Positions 1-8,901 are shown, counted from the first letter of the stretch. The stretch is 64,000 nucleotides of DNA from Rariglobus sp041662485 (GCA_041662485.1 JBAZSJ010000017.1:31993-95992); one strand, 5' to 3'. Translations and numbers: made by a program. The notes: generated from the letters alone by a model not told the origin.

Positions 1-1553
1 GAACTAAGATTCGGAAGACTTTGATCCTTGGAAAGACGCACAATGCCTCCCCCGGCCGTAAACACTATGGAAGCACCACTGATTGAACCGGAGTAATTGG
101 TGAAACCGGTTCCGCCGAATAACAATCCCGAGGTGCTGCCAGCCAGTGAAACGGAGAGGGTTCCGCTGCTGTAGTTACTGAACAAGACAGTAGTTCCCAA
201 GTTTCCCGTTCCGCTAATAGTCACGTTGTTGGCGCCCGAGATAAGAATGGCGCGCCCTTGGGCAGTAGCAAAATTGAAGGCACCCATATCCAGCGTGATT
301 GCTCCTGCCGTCGAATCGATGGTTAAGGTATTATAGCTCAAATTCGCCGTGCGTGTCAGCGTGCCTGCGGCGGTCAAACGGGCATTGGTGTTGGTGTCTG
401 AGTTGCTGGCGGTGAGCGTGATCCCGGTCGTCAGGCGGCCAAGGGTGCCGCTGGACGCTCCGGAAAGCTTCGCAAAGCCGTAGCCGGTGGAGTCGCGAAC
501 GACGATGGTGGCCGTCCGGTTTCCAAAAGTAGCTCCCGTCATCAAAACGCCGTTTGCAACGGCAGCACTGCCGCCGAGAGCACTCATGGTAATTGAGTTG
601 GATGAACTGCTGGAAAGATCGATCAAGTTGACGATCGAACCGCTGGTTCCGGCGTTGAACGTGCCGATGGTCAGACCCACCCCGGAGCCTCCATTGGCAT
701 CAAGGGTCAACTTACTGACGGAACCCACTGTGCTGCCGAGCGCGAGACTGGAAAGGGTCTCCGTGGTAGTCCCGACGGACTTCCCTTTGATACCCAAGGC
801 GCCACCGCTGACGGTAACAGACGCGGTGGATACCGGATCGTTGGTTGCGTAATCCAATACCAACGTGCCTCCATTAATGGCTGTTGCCCCGGTAAACGTA
901 TTCGCGCCGGACAGCGTCCACGTGCCGCTGCCGTTCTTGACAAGGCCCAGCCCGGCATTGCCGGCCGTGCCCGTCCCGCTCAGCACACCGGTTGCAGACC
1001 CGTTGCCTGCACCGCCGAGGGTCAACACGCTCACATTCCCGGTGGTTTGGGACGAGGTCACCGGGGCCGCAATCGTCAGGTTTCCCGTCCCGTTGTTGTT
1101 TATCGAATACGTGGAGTTGGCCGCGGTCGAGAGTTTGATCGAACCGCCCCCGGCCGTGCCGATGATCTCATTGGAGGCGACCCCGGCGCCCACCGTGATG
1201 TCGCCTCCGGAAGTCAGGTTCAGCGTGTCGCCGGCATCTCCGATGGTCAGAACCCCGGCGCTTCCGCCGTTGGCCCCAATCCGAATGCTTTGAACGTTGA
1301 GCGTGCCGCCCAGATCGATGATGCCGCTGCCCGCCGTCGAAAACGTCGCTATATCCGTGCTGGAAAAGCCGCTTGTTGTCCCGGGAAAAGGTGACGTGTT
1401 CCAGTTGGACGATGTCTGCCATGTCTTGTTGGTCGCGCCGGTCCACGTCCCGCTGGCGGCAAATGTTGATTGGAATGGGCTGATTCCCAGAATCGCTGTG
1501 ACAATGATGCAAAGAAGTCCGCGAGGGTATTCGTGATGACGGCAATTGTTCAT
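1..1553 (-). CDS. autotransporter-associated beta-strand repeat protein, N-terminal part (3' end beyond the window)
   Basis: Reading the minus strand from the ATG at 1553-1551 gives one uninterrupted frame of 517 codons to the left edge, so only the N-terminal part is present. The protein starts with a hydrophobic signal peptide (residues about 12-33, ending FAASG). It continues as a Ser/Thr/Gly/Asn-rich chain typical of a secreted beta-helix. Around residues 200-230 it carries GLVKNGSGTWTLSGANTF followed by TGATAINGGTLVL, the signature of the autotransporter-associated beta-strand repeat (PATR). Members of this family are exported surface or secreted proteins; in Verrucomicrobiota many end in an autotransporter barrel or a PEP-CTERM anchor, but the C-terminus cannot be seen here. 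No strong Shine-Dalgarno sequence precedes the ATG. The cargo or ligand is unknown. Confidence 0.85.
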   Translation of the reverse strand, partial: MNNCRHHEYPRGLLCIIVTAILGISPFQSTFAASGTWTGATNKTWQTSSNWNTSPFPGTTSGFSSTDIATFSTAGSGIIDLGGTLNVQSIRIGANGGSAGVLTIGDAGDTLNLTSGGDITVGAGVASNEIIGTAGGGSIKLSTAANSTYSINNNGTGNLTIAAPVTSSQTTGNVSVLTLGGAGNGSATGVLSGTGTAGNAGLGLVKNGSGTWTLSGANTFTGATAINGGTLVLDYATNDPVSTASVTVSGGALGIKGKSVGTTTETLSSLALGSTVGSVSKLTLDANGGSGVGLTIGTFNAGTSGSIVNLIDLSSSSSNSITMSALGGSAAVANGVLMTGATFGNRTATIVVRDSTGYGFAKLSGASSGTLGRLTTGITLTASNSDTNTNARLTAAGTLTRTANLSYNTLTIDSTAGAITLDMGAFNFATAQGRAILISGANNVTISGTGNLGTTVLFSNYSSGTLSVSLAGSTSGLLFGGTGFTNYSGSISGASIVFTAGGGIVRLSKDQSLPNLS

Positions 1554-1899
1554 AAACCGCTTTTTTGGGGTTAGGGCTGTAGGCTGCCTTTGGGGTTCAG
1601 CCTTGGGGGGGTAGGGCTAGACAACTACGGCAATGCTTTTTCTAACTTTGCACGATAGCAACGATCACGGTTTCGAATCGTTCGATTCCGTTCATCACTT
1701 TGCCCTTCCCAGAGAGATCAGACGGCGCGGACAACGCATTTCACGCCGACGGAAACAATTCATCTTTGGCCCACCAGGAATTTGTCACAGAGCATCACAT
1801 GCATACGAGGAACCATGTCTCCAAGATCCCGTTCGATCGCAGACAAAACACTTCCTTGGATATACTAGTATGCCGTATCACGTTTTATTTCGGATCGTC

Positions 1900-1983
1900 G
1901 GTAGGGCGGGACCGCTGGGCCCGCCGCGAAGTCATCCGGCTTACATGAGCTGAAGCGGACGGCCCAGCGGTCCGTCCCCACCT
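1900..1983. repeat. palindromic REP-like repeat
   Basis: An imperfect inverted repeat runs from GTAGGGCGGGACCGCTGGGC at the left to its near complement ending at 1983. Its core closely matches the inner part of the 126-bp elements at 60639-60764 and 63750-63875, so it is probably a partial or divergent member of the same family. Confidence 0.6.
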
Positions 1984-2027
1984 AAAATCCCGGCGAAAGA
2001 TACGAATCTTTTGATGTTACATCATAC

Positions 2028-2173
2028 TAGAGCGGTTCAACTAAAACTGTAGCTTGAAAGGAGGACGGACCTCCCGGTCCGATCCGATTGGACGTCCTCT
2101 CAAAATATCAAGACGGACCTGGTCCGTCCTCCGTGAGGCCAATTACGGCTACGGTTTTATTTTAAATGCTCTA
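2028..2173. repeat. MITE-like element, TAGAGC family, copy 1
   Basis: The 146-bp element begins TAGAGCGGTTCAACTAAAAC and ends in TTTATTTTAAATGCTCTA, so both ends can be read as TAGAGC inverted termini. Between them lies a large imperfect hairpin containing GGAGGACGGACCTCCCGGTC and its partner. The same termini and core recur at 39900-40053 (opposite orientation), 47791-47938 and 49343-49647. There is no coding capacity, which fits a non-autonomous miniature element with a TA target. Confidence 0.75.
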
Positions 2174-2214
2174 ACTAAAAACCTGTGAAATAATCAGGAC
2201 ACGCTGTGTTGCTG

Positions 2215-2345
2215 ACAAATCCTCACGGTTACCACATGCGAACAGCGGCGGCCTGGCGGCACCCAGTGAAGTCCGACTTGATGCTCGGTGGAGTTGGACG
2301 GTCCCATAGCATGGTTCGACGCAGTATATACGGCCCCTCAAGAGA
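2215..2345 (-). pseudogene. remnant of the 3' end of an aldose 1-epimerase gene
   Basis: About 125 bases here are a clear copy of the 3' end of the epimerase gene at 3528-4487. The minus strand can be aligned from the codons for EGP through STEHQ to HVV, with substitutions and at least one small insertion near 2310 that breaks the frame. No ATG or upstream coding sequence survives. It is either the last piece of a tandem paralogue or a partial duplication. It lies just 3' of the DUF4886 gene on the same strand. Confidence 0.7.
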
Positions 2346-2353
2346 GGGACCGC

Positions 2354-3283
2354 CTATTCTCCGACCGCCTTGGCGACGGGCTCGCGTTCATCGGAAAAGT
2401 TGACGGGGATTATTTTACCGGCCCGGCCCTGCTGGATCGGTGTCGCGTGGGCCACCTCACGCAGGCGCTGCGCGACCTCGGGGGTCACGCCGCTCGGCAC
2501 AAACGGATTGTTCAGGACGCTGTCGTTGAATACCGCCTCATAGAACATGGCCGCGCCCAGGAATTGGCCGTTGAAATTGGCATGGATATCCCCCGTCCCA
2601 TCTTTTTTGATGCCATGAAGGCGGATCGGGTCGGGGCTGGTTATCACCGAATGGAAAGCGTCGCCCACGCGGATCATCCCCAGACCGCTTTCCGCGGAAA
2701 GTTTTCCGTAGGCGGCCTTCAAATTTTGATACATGGTCTCCGGATCTTTCAGATGGGGGGTCTTGGGGTCCTGGTAGCGGGAGCAGTCGGACGAATACGC
2801 CCAGGTTTCATGAATCAGGATGCGGGCCTGGGGCGCATATTTTTCGATGTAAGCGATCAACTTTCGTGCATGCGGCTGGAAGGTTTCGTATTGGGGGCTT
2901 CGTTGGCTCACCTGCTGAATGGTCACCACATCCCAGACATCGCGCTGCAACGCCTCGCGCAGGCTGATCTTCTTTTTAATCCCGTCCGCCTTCATGGGAA
3001 CAGTGTAGGGACTGCCTATGGGATTGAGCGGATCGGCTTCAAAGGTCTTTATATAACCAGCGTGATGCTCCAGCGAGTGCCCTGCCAAGTTGGCACGGAA
3101 GAGTATCAATTGTTTGCCTCCCGCCTTGGCCAGGGCCGGAAGACAGCGGGTGGAATCATCGGCAAAACTGTTGCCTATGGTCAAAACCTTGGCGGTGCTT
3201 TTTGGTCCCGATTCATCCGCGTGGCAGAATGAACTGAAGACAAGGAGGAACACGAGCAGGGCTTGGAGGGGGAGGGATTTCAT
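2354..3283 (-). CDS. secreted DUF4886 / SGNH-type hydrolase
   Basis: The 309-residue protein starts with a clear signal peptide (MKSLPLQALLVFLLVFSSFCHA). It carries the SGNH block I in the form LTIGNSFADDS at about residues 34-44, followed by the usual helical and strand segments of a DUF4886 protein. A late Asp/His segment (TGDIHANFNGQFLGA) fits the position of the family's block V. These proteins are presumed periplasmic or extracellular esterases acting on decorated polysaccharides; the substrate is not known. The gene lies 3' of the epimerase on the same strand but is separated from it by a miniature repeat at 3372-3502. The 3' side carries a decayed epimerase fragment. Confidence 0.8.
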   Translation of the reverse strand: MKSLPLQALLVFLLVFSSFCHADESGPKSTAKVLTIGNSFADDSTRCLPALAKAGGKQLILFRANLAGHSLEHHAGYIKTFEADPLNPIGSPYTVPMKADGIKKKISLREALQRDVWDVVTIQQVSQRSPQYETFQPHARKLIAYIEKYAPQARILIHETWAYSSDCSRYQDPKTPHLKDPETMYQNLKAAYGKLSAESGLGMIRVGDAFHSVITSPDPIRLHGIKKDGTGDIHANFNGQFLGAAMFYEAVFNDSVLNNPFVPSGVTPEVAQRLREVAHATPIQQGRAGKIIPVNFSDEREPVAKAVGE

Positions 3284-3371
3284 AAAGCTATACCCCTGAA
3301 ACGGGGCAAATGATGATGGCCCTGGCGAAGAGAATATTGTCGAATCGTTCGATAGCTCTGATCTGGTTCTT

Positions 3372-3502
3372 CGCTGTTTTCAGTGGATAAGAACGAGTGG
3401 AACGTGGCGGGGAGCGTGAGCGACCCGTTTCGACCCCGGGTCGCTCACGCTCCCCGCTACGGGAAGATACCCTTGTCAACCAGTCGCCCACTGAAAACAG
3501 CG
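3372..3502. repeat. 131-bp MITE-like element with perfect 15-bp inverted termini
   Basis: The ends are CGCTGTTTTCAGTGG (3372-3386) and its exact complement (3488-3502). Inside lies a second, stronger hairpin (about 3403-3463) in which GCGGGGAGCGTGAGCGACCC pairs with its complement. There is no coding capacity. It sits between the DUF4886 gene and the epimerase gene and probably forms a large stem-loop in any read-through transcript. Confidence 0.75.
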
Positions 3503-3527
3503 AGGAACCTCTGATCTTCATGTAATG

Positions 3528-4487
3528 TCACGAAACCCTCACGGTTACCACATGCGAACTGCGGCGCCCTGGTGGCACCCAGTGAAGTCCGACTTGATGC
3601 TCGGTGGAGTTGGATGGTCCCATCCACGGTTCGAGGCAGTAGAACGGTCCTTCAAGAGAGGGGCTCCATGTTACAAAAGCGAACTCGGAAGGAGGCGGGC
3701 ACTTCTCTCCATGACACACCGTGATCTCCCTGCAGGCCTCCTCGGTATCCGCATACAAACGGGCTTCATTGGAAGTCAGCCCGTAGTGAATCACCGCATC
3801 TGCCAGTTGCGGAGCATCCAATCCCTCATCGGGCTTGAATGGTGGCAACGGAACCAGGTTTCCTTTTGTGGCGAGGTTTACGAAACAGGCCTTTGTCGCG
3901 GGGATTTGCACTCGGTGAGCGGCGTTCGCCAGACCGTCAACGAGTGCCATCTTGAAGTAGAAGTGATGCCCGGCGCTCCACGGAATGGGTTGACGGTCGT
4001 GGTTTTCCAAGATCAGTTCACACGAAATGGTGTTGGGCGTAAATCGATAAGCCACAGTGAATAGATAATCGAACGGATACGCTTCACGCGCCTTGTCGTC
4101 GGGACAAAAAACGGCCTTGAAGCCCAGCTCATCCACTTTGGACAAAGCGAACTTTCCCTGTCGGGCCAAACCATGCATGGGCATGAAACGGTCCCTTCCG
4201 TCGGGCGAGATCCAATGCAAGGCTTCCCCTTTGGCGAAGCAGCGGGCAGGGAACGGAAAGAGGATGGGATTACCCCCATAGACAAAAGGGATCTCAGACG
4301 CGGCGGCGACTGTGTCCGGCCAATGAAGGATATCTCGCCCGGCAATCCTCCAACGCATCAACCGCGCCCCGATTTCAGGCACGACCTCGAAGACGGACTC
4401 TCCCACCGTCCAGCGGAAGGCCTCGGCACCTAAATAGTCGAATGTCATAGGTGACAAGAGACGCGGGTCTTTCCCTCCAGTGTTCAT
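3528..4487 (-). CDS. aldose 1-epimerase family protein (galactose mutarotase-like)
   Basis: The 319-residue cytoplasmic protein matches the mutarotase fold. It has GNPILFPFPAR near residue 72, MHGLARQG near residue 104, the catalytic-type His pair in WSAGHHFYF (about 168-176) and the late acidic residue in CLEPWMG (about 283-289). The family interconverts alpha and beta anomers of aldoses or a related sugar; the exact sugar cannot be read from sequence. The ATG overlaps the TGA of the upstream frame (ATGA at 4484-4487) and is preceded by GGAGGAA, a good ribosome-binding site, so translation was probably coupled to an upstream gene that is now broken. The last 125 bp are duplicated in degraded form at 2215-2345. 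Confidence 0.85.
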   Translation of the reverse strand: MNTGGKDPRLLSPMTFDYLGAEAFRWTVGESVFEVVPEIGARLMRWRIAGRDILHWPDTVAAASEIPFVYGGNPILFPFPARCFAKGEALHWISPDGRDRFMPMHGLARQGKFALSKVDELGFKAVFCPDDKAREAYPFDYLFTVAYRFTPNTISCELILENHDRQPIPWSAGHHFYFKMALVDGLANAAHRVQIPATKACFVNLATKGNLVPLPPFKPDEGLDAPQLADAVIHYGLTSNEARLYADTEEACREITVCHGEKCPPPSEFAFVTWSPSLEGPFYCLEPWMGPSNSTEHQVGLHWVPPGRRSSHVVTVRVS

Positions 4488-4923
4488 ATTTCCTCCGCCT
4501 TTAAAGACAGATCATCGATGTCGAAAACGTTCCGCGTGCCGCAATTTCCAACAACAATGACTTGAATGGCAGGGAAAGGGCCTTTCTCCACCACGAGCAA
4601 CGCGCTTTGTGCCCGAGCCGGCTTCCGATCCCCCTCGCTCACGGTCGCCCGCAGGCTCCGGTATCCGAGCGACTTCGTGGGCAAGGCCAGGGGGCGGGTT
4701 GTGTTCATGCAGTGGCCGAGGGATCGAAGACCAACGTTTTCACTTCGTAGGCACGGCATGTTGTGGGTCGATTGCGGGATTCTTCCAGGATGTCGGTTTC
4801 CGAGGCTTTGAAGCCCTTGATTTCGGGAACAGGCAACCGTGCAATCTGAGGATACGGCGGTGTATAACCCGGCAAGTCCGCGAAATGAGCTGTTTCCGGG
4901 TCATTGGGAAAATGCCGCCGCAC
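4484..4923 (-). pseudogene. broken gene, possibly a secreted carbohydrate-related protein
   Basis: Two overlapping minus-strand frames together look like one decayed protein. The first (about 4923-4705) contains HFADLPGYTPPYPQIARL and ends FDPSATA. The second (about 4750-4484) contains SLRATVSEGDRKPARAQSAL and ends VFDIDDLSLKAEEI, which resembles the last beta-strands of a carbohydrate-binding or sandwich domain. The frames meet at an ATGA around 4705, so two very small genes cannot be excluded. No signal peptide or catalytic motif is visible. Its TGA overlaps the start of the epimerase gene, which supports an original operon. The family is not recognised. Confidence 0.45.
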
Positions 4924-5049
4924 ATAGGCGACCCTTGGTGTGCAGCGCCTAACCCGCCAAAAAATGCGGAAGCCGTGGTGGCTTCCGCATTGGTAGCGCG
5001 GTGAGGGAGATACCGGTTATTTGAATCTCGAAGACGCACCTGCTTAACA

Positions 5050-5145
5050 GTGGCGGTCGTTTTGATTATCCGGGGAATGTTTCAATTGTCACAGGGGACG
5101 TTTGTATTTTCCCCAGTGACGTTTTGAATTATCCAGAACCACTAC
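5050..5145. repeat. iteron-like repeats, possible insertion-sequence end remnant
   Basis: Three similar units of about 22 bp follow each other: GTCGTTTTGATTATCC, GACGTTTGTATTTTCCCC and GACGTTTTGAATTATCC, with TGTTTCAATTGTCAC between. Multiple short repeats of this kind are typical of transposase-binding ends of IS21-like elements, but no transposase gene lies next to them here. The assignment to an IS end is inference. Confidence 0.4.
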
Positions 5146-5155
5146 GTTCGTAGGC

Positions 5156-6664
5156 TCAGGCTTCCAATTGCGGGCGGGTGGCCTCGGGCCAGTCGATGTG
5201 GAAGAACTTGCCGCGGGGTTTGTCGGTGCGCTCGTAGGTGTGGGCGCCGAAGTAGTCGCGCTGGGCCTGGAGCAGGTTGGCCGGCAGGCGGGCCGAGCGG
5301 TAGCCGTCGTAGTAGCTCAGCGCCGACGAGAAGGTCGGGATGCTGATGCCGCTCTCGACCGCGAGACTGATCACTTTGCGCCAGTTGGTCTGGGCCTTCT
5401 GGATCGTCTGGTTGAAGTATTGGTCGAGGAGGAGGTTCGCGAGCTTGGGGTTGCGGGCGTAGGCCTCGGTGATCTTCTGGAGGAAGGCGGCGCGGATGAT
5501 GCAACCACCGCGGAAGATCTGGGCGATCTGGCCGAAGTTGAGTTTCCAGCCGTATTCGCCCTGCGCGGTGCGCATGAGCTGGAAGCCTTGCGCGTAGGAG
5601 CAGATCTTCGAGCAATAGAGGGCGTCGTGGATGGCCTTGATGAGCTCCTTTTTCTTGGCGGGGGAGACCTTCTTGATCTTCGGGCCTTTGAGGACTTTCG
5701 AGGCGGCGACGCGCTCTTCCTTGATGGCGGAGAGGCAGCGGGCGAAGACGGACTCGGCGACGGTCGGGGCGGGCACGCCCATGTCGAGGGCGTTGACGGA
5801 GGTCCATTTACCGGTGCCTTTTTGGCCGGCGGTGTCGAGGACGACGTCAACGAAGGGCTTCTTGGTGACGGGGTCCTTCTGCTTGAGGATGTCGGCGGTG
5901 ATTTCGATCAGGAAGCTGTCGAGGGCGCCCTTGTTCCAGGCGGTGAAAATCTCGCCCATTTCGGCGGGTTTGAGGCCGAGGAGGCCCTGCATGAGGGAGT
6001 AGGCCTCACAGATCATCTGCATGTCGCCATACTCGATGCCGTTGTGGACCATCTTGACGTAGTGGCCCGCGCCGTTTTCGCCGATGTAGGTGGTGCAGGG
6101 GACGCCGCCCTTGACGGGCTTGCCGGGCTTGGCGCCGTCGATGGGCTTGCCGGTCTTCTTATCAACTTTCGCGGCGATGGCCTTCCAGATGGGTTCGATT
6201 TCCTTGAAGGCTGCCTTGTCGCCGCCGGGCATGAGGGAGGGGCCGAAACGGGCGCCTTCTTCGCCGCCGGACACGCCGGAACCGATGAAGCGGAGCCCCT
6301 TTTCCTTGAGAGCTTTTTCGCGGCGGATGGTGTCGGTCCAGAGGGCGTTGCCGCCGTCGATGATGATGTCGCCCTGCTCGAAGAGAGCGACGAGGCCGTC
6401 GATCACGGCGTCGGTGGCCTTGCCGGCCTGGACGAGGATGATCGCCTTGCGGGGCTTGGCTAGGGACTGGACGAATTCCTCGAGGGTTTTGCTGCCAACG
6501 ACACCGCCGGGGGTGTTCGGGTTTTCGGCGACGAACTTGTCGGTTTTTTCGACCGTGCGGTTGTAGACCGAGATCTGGAAGCCGTGGTCGGCGATGTTGA
6601 GGGCGAGATTCTGACCCATCACGGCGAGACCGATGAGTCCGATATCAGAGTGCGTTTTAGCCAT
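5156..6664 (-). CDS. gnd: 6-phosphogluconate dehydrogenase, decarboxylating
   Basis: The enzyme oxidises and decarboxylates 6-phosphogluconate to ribulose 5-phosphate in the oxidative pentose phosphate pathway, in the cytoplasm. The 502-residue protein has the N-terminal nucleotide-binding motif GLAVMGQNLALNI (about residues 10-22), the substrate motif SGGEEGARFGPSLMPGG (about 135-151), the catalytic-helix sequence KMVHNGIEYGDMQ (about 204-216) and the C-terminal RGGCIIRAAFL. I chose the ATG at 6664 because the protein then begins MAKTHSDIGLIGLAVMG, as the family does; a longer in-frame start at 6736 adds an unconserved 24 residues. An insert (about residues 170-190, rich in Lys and Gly) makes it slightly longer than common homologues. 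Confidence 0.97.
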   Translation of the reverse strand: MAKTHSDIGLIGLAVMGQNLALNIADHGFQISVYNRTVEKTDKFVAENPNTPGGVVGSKTLEEFVQSLAKPRKAIILVQAGKATDAVIDGLVALFEQGDIIIDGGNALWTDTIRREKALKEKGLRFIGSGVSGGEEGARFGPSLMPGGDKAAFKEIEPIWKAIAAKVDKKTGKPIDGAKPGKPVKGGVPCTTYIGENGAGHYVKMVHNGIEYGDMQMICEAYSLMQGLLGLKPAEMGEIFTAWNKGALDSFLIEITADILKQKDPVTKKPFVDVVLDTAGQKGTGKWTSVNALDMGVPAPTVAESVFARCLSAIKEERVAASKVLKGPKIKKVSPAKKKELIKAIHDALYCSKICSYAQGFQLMRTAQGEYGWKLNFGQIAQIFRGGCIIRAAFLQKITEAYARNPKLANLLLDQYFNQTIQKAQTNWRKVISLAVESGISIPTFSSALSYYDGYRSARLPANLLQAQRDYFGAHTYERTDKPRGKFFHIDWPEATRPQLEA

Positions 6665-6786
6665 AAATAATAAGGACGGAAGTGGTAGGGGGGCATCCGC
6701 ACAAAACCAATCCCAATTTCCACGAGTTCTCTTCATGTGAACCGCCAGCCGGTTTCATGGCGTGCGACGGGTGGGCGGCGGCGGAA

Positions 6787-7086
6787 TTACTTGGGAGGCT
6801 GCTGCTGCTTGGCTGCGTAGTCGGAGGCGCTGGGCAGGAACGGGGCGATCTTGTCCACGAGCGGGGTGAGGAACTTGGGCTCGTTGCGGTTGTAGATCCA
6901 ATTCACGCCGACGAGGGCGCATACCACGAAGACGATGATCGCCAGCCAGATTTTGTTCACCTGCGCGGCCTGCTTGATGATGTAGACTGCGGCGAAAAAA
7001 ATCAGGAGGCCCATGCCGATGTTGAGCCAGACCTTGGCGGGCACCTGGGAGGCTTTTTCGAGGGCGCTGACCGCGAAGAGCAACAT
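6787..7086 (-). CDS. small two-helix membrane protein, function unknown
   Basis: The 99-residue product has two predicted membrane helices (about residues 18-38, VWLNIGMGLLIFFAAVYII, and 45-65, KIWLAIIVFVVCALVGVNW), then a polar tail rich in Pro, Lys and Gln ending KQQQPPK. Codon use matches the neighbouring gnd gene. It lies 122 bp upstream of gnd on the same strand and may share its transcript. I do not recognise a family. Confidence 0.7.
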   Translation of the reverse strand: MLLFAVSALEKASQVPAKVWLNIGMGLLIFFAAVYIIKQAAQVNKIWLAIIVFVVCALVGVNWIYNRNEPKFLTPLVDKIAPFLPSASDYAAKQQQPPK

Positions 7087-7229
7087 GGCCTCAGGTTGCT
7101 TCCGGCGGCGCGACGTTACGAGACGAAATCGGCTGGCGAGGGCATTTGACGTTTTTTTGCGGTTGGTCTTTCGCGGTCACGGCATCCGCCGTTGCCACGC
7201 CGCGGGTTGCGGGCCACGGTCGCACCACC

Positions 7230-8321
7230 ATGGACGCCAAGCCGACCTTTCCCCGGCAGCAGAAAAAACCCAGCTACCCGATCAGCGAGGGGCTGCGCGC
7301 CTACCTGCGCCGCTACCGCCGCGAACGCGCGCTGCCGGCGACCTACGAGCGGCTGCGCAGCTTCGCCGAGTCCGTGCCGCTGAGCGACGCCGCCGGCAAG
7401 GCGACCCTCTGGGAAAGCGTTTTCTACAACCGTCTCGACATGGAGGCGCTGCACGAGGACCTGAAGCACGTCTACGCCCTCATCCGCGTGGACGGCGACC
7501 TGTCGGTGATGAAGCACCTCTACATCGACCGCATCGACTACTGCGCCTTCGGCAATTCCGCGCCGTTCCGTATCCGGATCGTCAATGCCTACAACGAGAA
7601 CCCCGACCACTTCTACATCAAGAAAGGCGACGCCTCGCGCGTCTACGGGCTCGAGCTGGAACATCTCCTCTCGCCGAACCGCCTCAACTACCTCACCTGC
7701 GGCAACACGCTCGTCGAGGAGCACATCGCGGGCATCCCGGGCAACGTCTTCATCGACCGCTGGCTCGACAATCCCGAACTCCGCCCCATTCGCGTGGCGA
7801 AGGAGCTGGTGAAATTCAACGAGCGCTGCTTCGTGCGCTTGCTCGGCGACATGCGCAGCTACAACTTCGTGGTGGTGGTGACGCCCGACTTCGAGGGCGC
7901 GCAGATCCGGCTTCGCTCGATGGACTTCGACCAGCAGTCCTACGAGGGGCGCATGAACCTCTACCGGCCGCAGTTCTTCAAGGACAACCAGAAGCTCGCG
8001 CTCTTCTGCACGCAGCACCTGCGGATCGAGACGGCGCACCAATACCAGCGCGAGGAGCAGGTGCTCATCCTCCAGCGCGCGGCGATCATCGAGGACCGCC
8101 TCGACATGCTGCTCGACGCGATGTCGGTGGACGAACTTGCGCCGATGGAGCACGTGCACGAGCTGCGCGCCTCGCTCGCCGAGTATTACCAGCGTGACGA
8201 CTACCTGCTCTGCGAATCCATGGGCGGGCTCGTGCGCGAGAACCTCCGCTCCATCCGGCTCAACGTGGACGCGCTGCTCCCGGGCCGCCCGCAGCAGCTC
8301 GACCAGGAGTCGGAGAAGTAG
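7230..8321 (+). CDS. conserved-looking cytoplasmic protein of unknown function
   Basis: The 363-residue protein begins MDAKPTFPRQQKKP at the ATG 7230. An upstream in-frame ATG at 7146 would add a less protein-like extension, so the later start is preferred. It has no signal peptide or membrane helix. The chain is rich in charged residues and in alternating strands such as DRIDYCAFGNSAPFRIRIVN and YNFVVVVTPDFEGAQIRL, and ends in a helical segment (about residues 270-345). Strong GC-rich third codon positions support that it is real. The gene is convergent with the LURP-one-like gene. I do not recognise the family. Confidence 0.75.
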   Translation: MDAKPTFPRQQKKPSYPISEGLRAYLRRYRRERALPATYERLRSFAESVPLSDAAGKATLWESVFYNRLDMEALHEDLKHVYALIRVDGDLSVMKHLYIDRIDYCAFGNSAPFRIRIVNAYNENPDHFYIKKGDASRVYGLELEHLLSPNRLNYLTCGNTLVEEHIAGIPGNVFIDRWLDNPELRPIRVAKELVKFNERCFVRLLGDMRSYNFVVVVTPDFEGAQIRLRSMDFDQQSYEGRMNLYRPQFFKDNQKLALFCTQHLRIETAHQYQREEQVLILQRAAIIEDRLDMLLDAMSVDELAPMEHVHELRASLAEYYQRDDYLLCESMGGLVRENLRSIRLNVDALLPGRPQQLDQESEK

Positions 8322-8415
8322 GGCGGCGGTGGCGAAGTCGGAGGTTGTTTCCGCAGATCATGCGGATTGGCGCAGATGACGGACTGACGACCACCTGGTC
8401 GAACCGAACGGGGAT

Positions 8416-8901
8416 TCAGTTCTTTTTTTCGTCGTGGAGCACCTGGTCGATGACGATGGCGGCGCACAGGATCGAGACGTTGTTTTCGCCGTCCTCGATC
8501 TCCACGCCGTAGCAATCGGTCCATGACCACGTCGCGCGGGACACCTGTGCGACCGCGCGGTCCTCGCGGATAAACTCGTATTGGTAGTCCCAGAAGCTGC
8601 CTTTGATGAAATAGTCGTTGGGGCCCGGCACATCCATCGTGAATTCTTTCCCGAACCACGAAAACTCCTTCACGATCTCCGCGAAGAGATCTCCGTTCCG
8701 GTAGATTTCATATTTCGGTTTAAACGTGAGGAGTTTTTGGCTGATGAACGCCAATTCCTTTCCCTGCATGTCTTGGAACGAGAGCTTGCTGCCCCATGAA
8801 AAAGCCTGTCCGTCCACGAAGAACACGGGACGGCCTTCGTCGTCGAGGATGTGAAAGTTGTCACCCCAGCCCCAGAACTTCTCCTTGATGTTGTAGCGCA
8901 T
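8416..8901 (-). CDS. LURP-one-related (YxjI-like, tubby-fold) family protein
   Basis: The 161-residue protein begins MRYNIKEKFWGWGDNFHILD, typical of the prokaryotic LURP-one-related family. It continues with the 12-strand barrel pattern: VFFVDGQAFSWGSKLSFQD, ELAFISQKLL, KYEIYRNGDLFAEIVKE, and the central hydrophobic helix near the C-terminus (NNVSILCAAIVIDQVLHD). The fold is related to phospholipid scramblase/tubby proteins; bacterial members have no established biochemical role. It stands alone. Confidence 0.8.
   Translation of the reverse strand: MRYNIKEKFWGWGDNFHILDDEGRPVFFVDGQAFSWGSKLSFQDMQGKELAFISQKLLTFKPKYEIYRNGDLFAEIVKEFSWFGKEFTMDVPGPNDYFIKGSFWDYQYEFIREDRAVAQVSRATWSWTDCYGVEIEDGENNVSILCAAIVIDQVLHDEKKN

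Larger units (their letters stand above)
1554..2353. other. gene-free, repeat-rich intergenic stretch
   Basis: No believable protein-coding gene is seen in these 800 bases. They hold the upstream region of the autotransporter-repeat gene, a palindromic repeat at 1900-1983, a TA-flanked miniature element at 2028-2173 and a remnant of an aldose epimerase gene at about 2215-2345, each listed separately. Base composition is visibly lower in GC than in the gnd and FAD-oxidoreductase regions. Confidence 0.6.

Noticed and set aside
1168..1545. 125-codon minus-strand frame at the start of the autotransporter-repeat gene
   Set aside because: It is an out-of-frame shadow; the frame starting at 1553 runs open to the window edge and has the family signature.
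5168..6463. Long plus-strand open frame (431 codons) opposite gnd
   Set aside because: It is the GC-driven antisense frame of the gnd gene; the product is Gly/Val/Asp/Glu-rich without family motifs, while the minus strand is unmistakably 6-phosphogluconate dehydrogenase.
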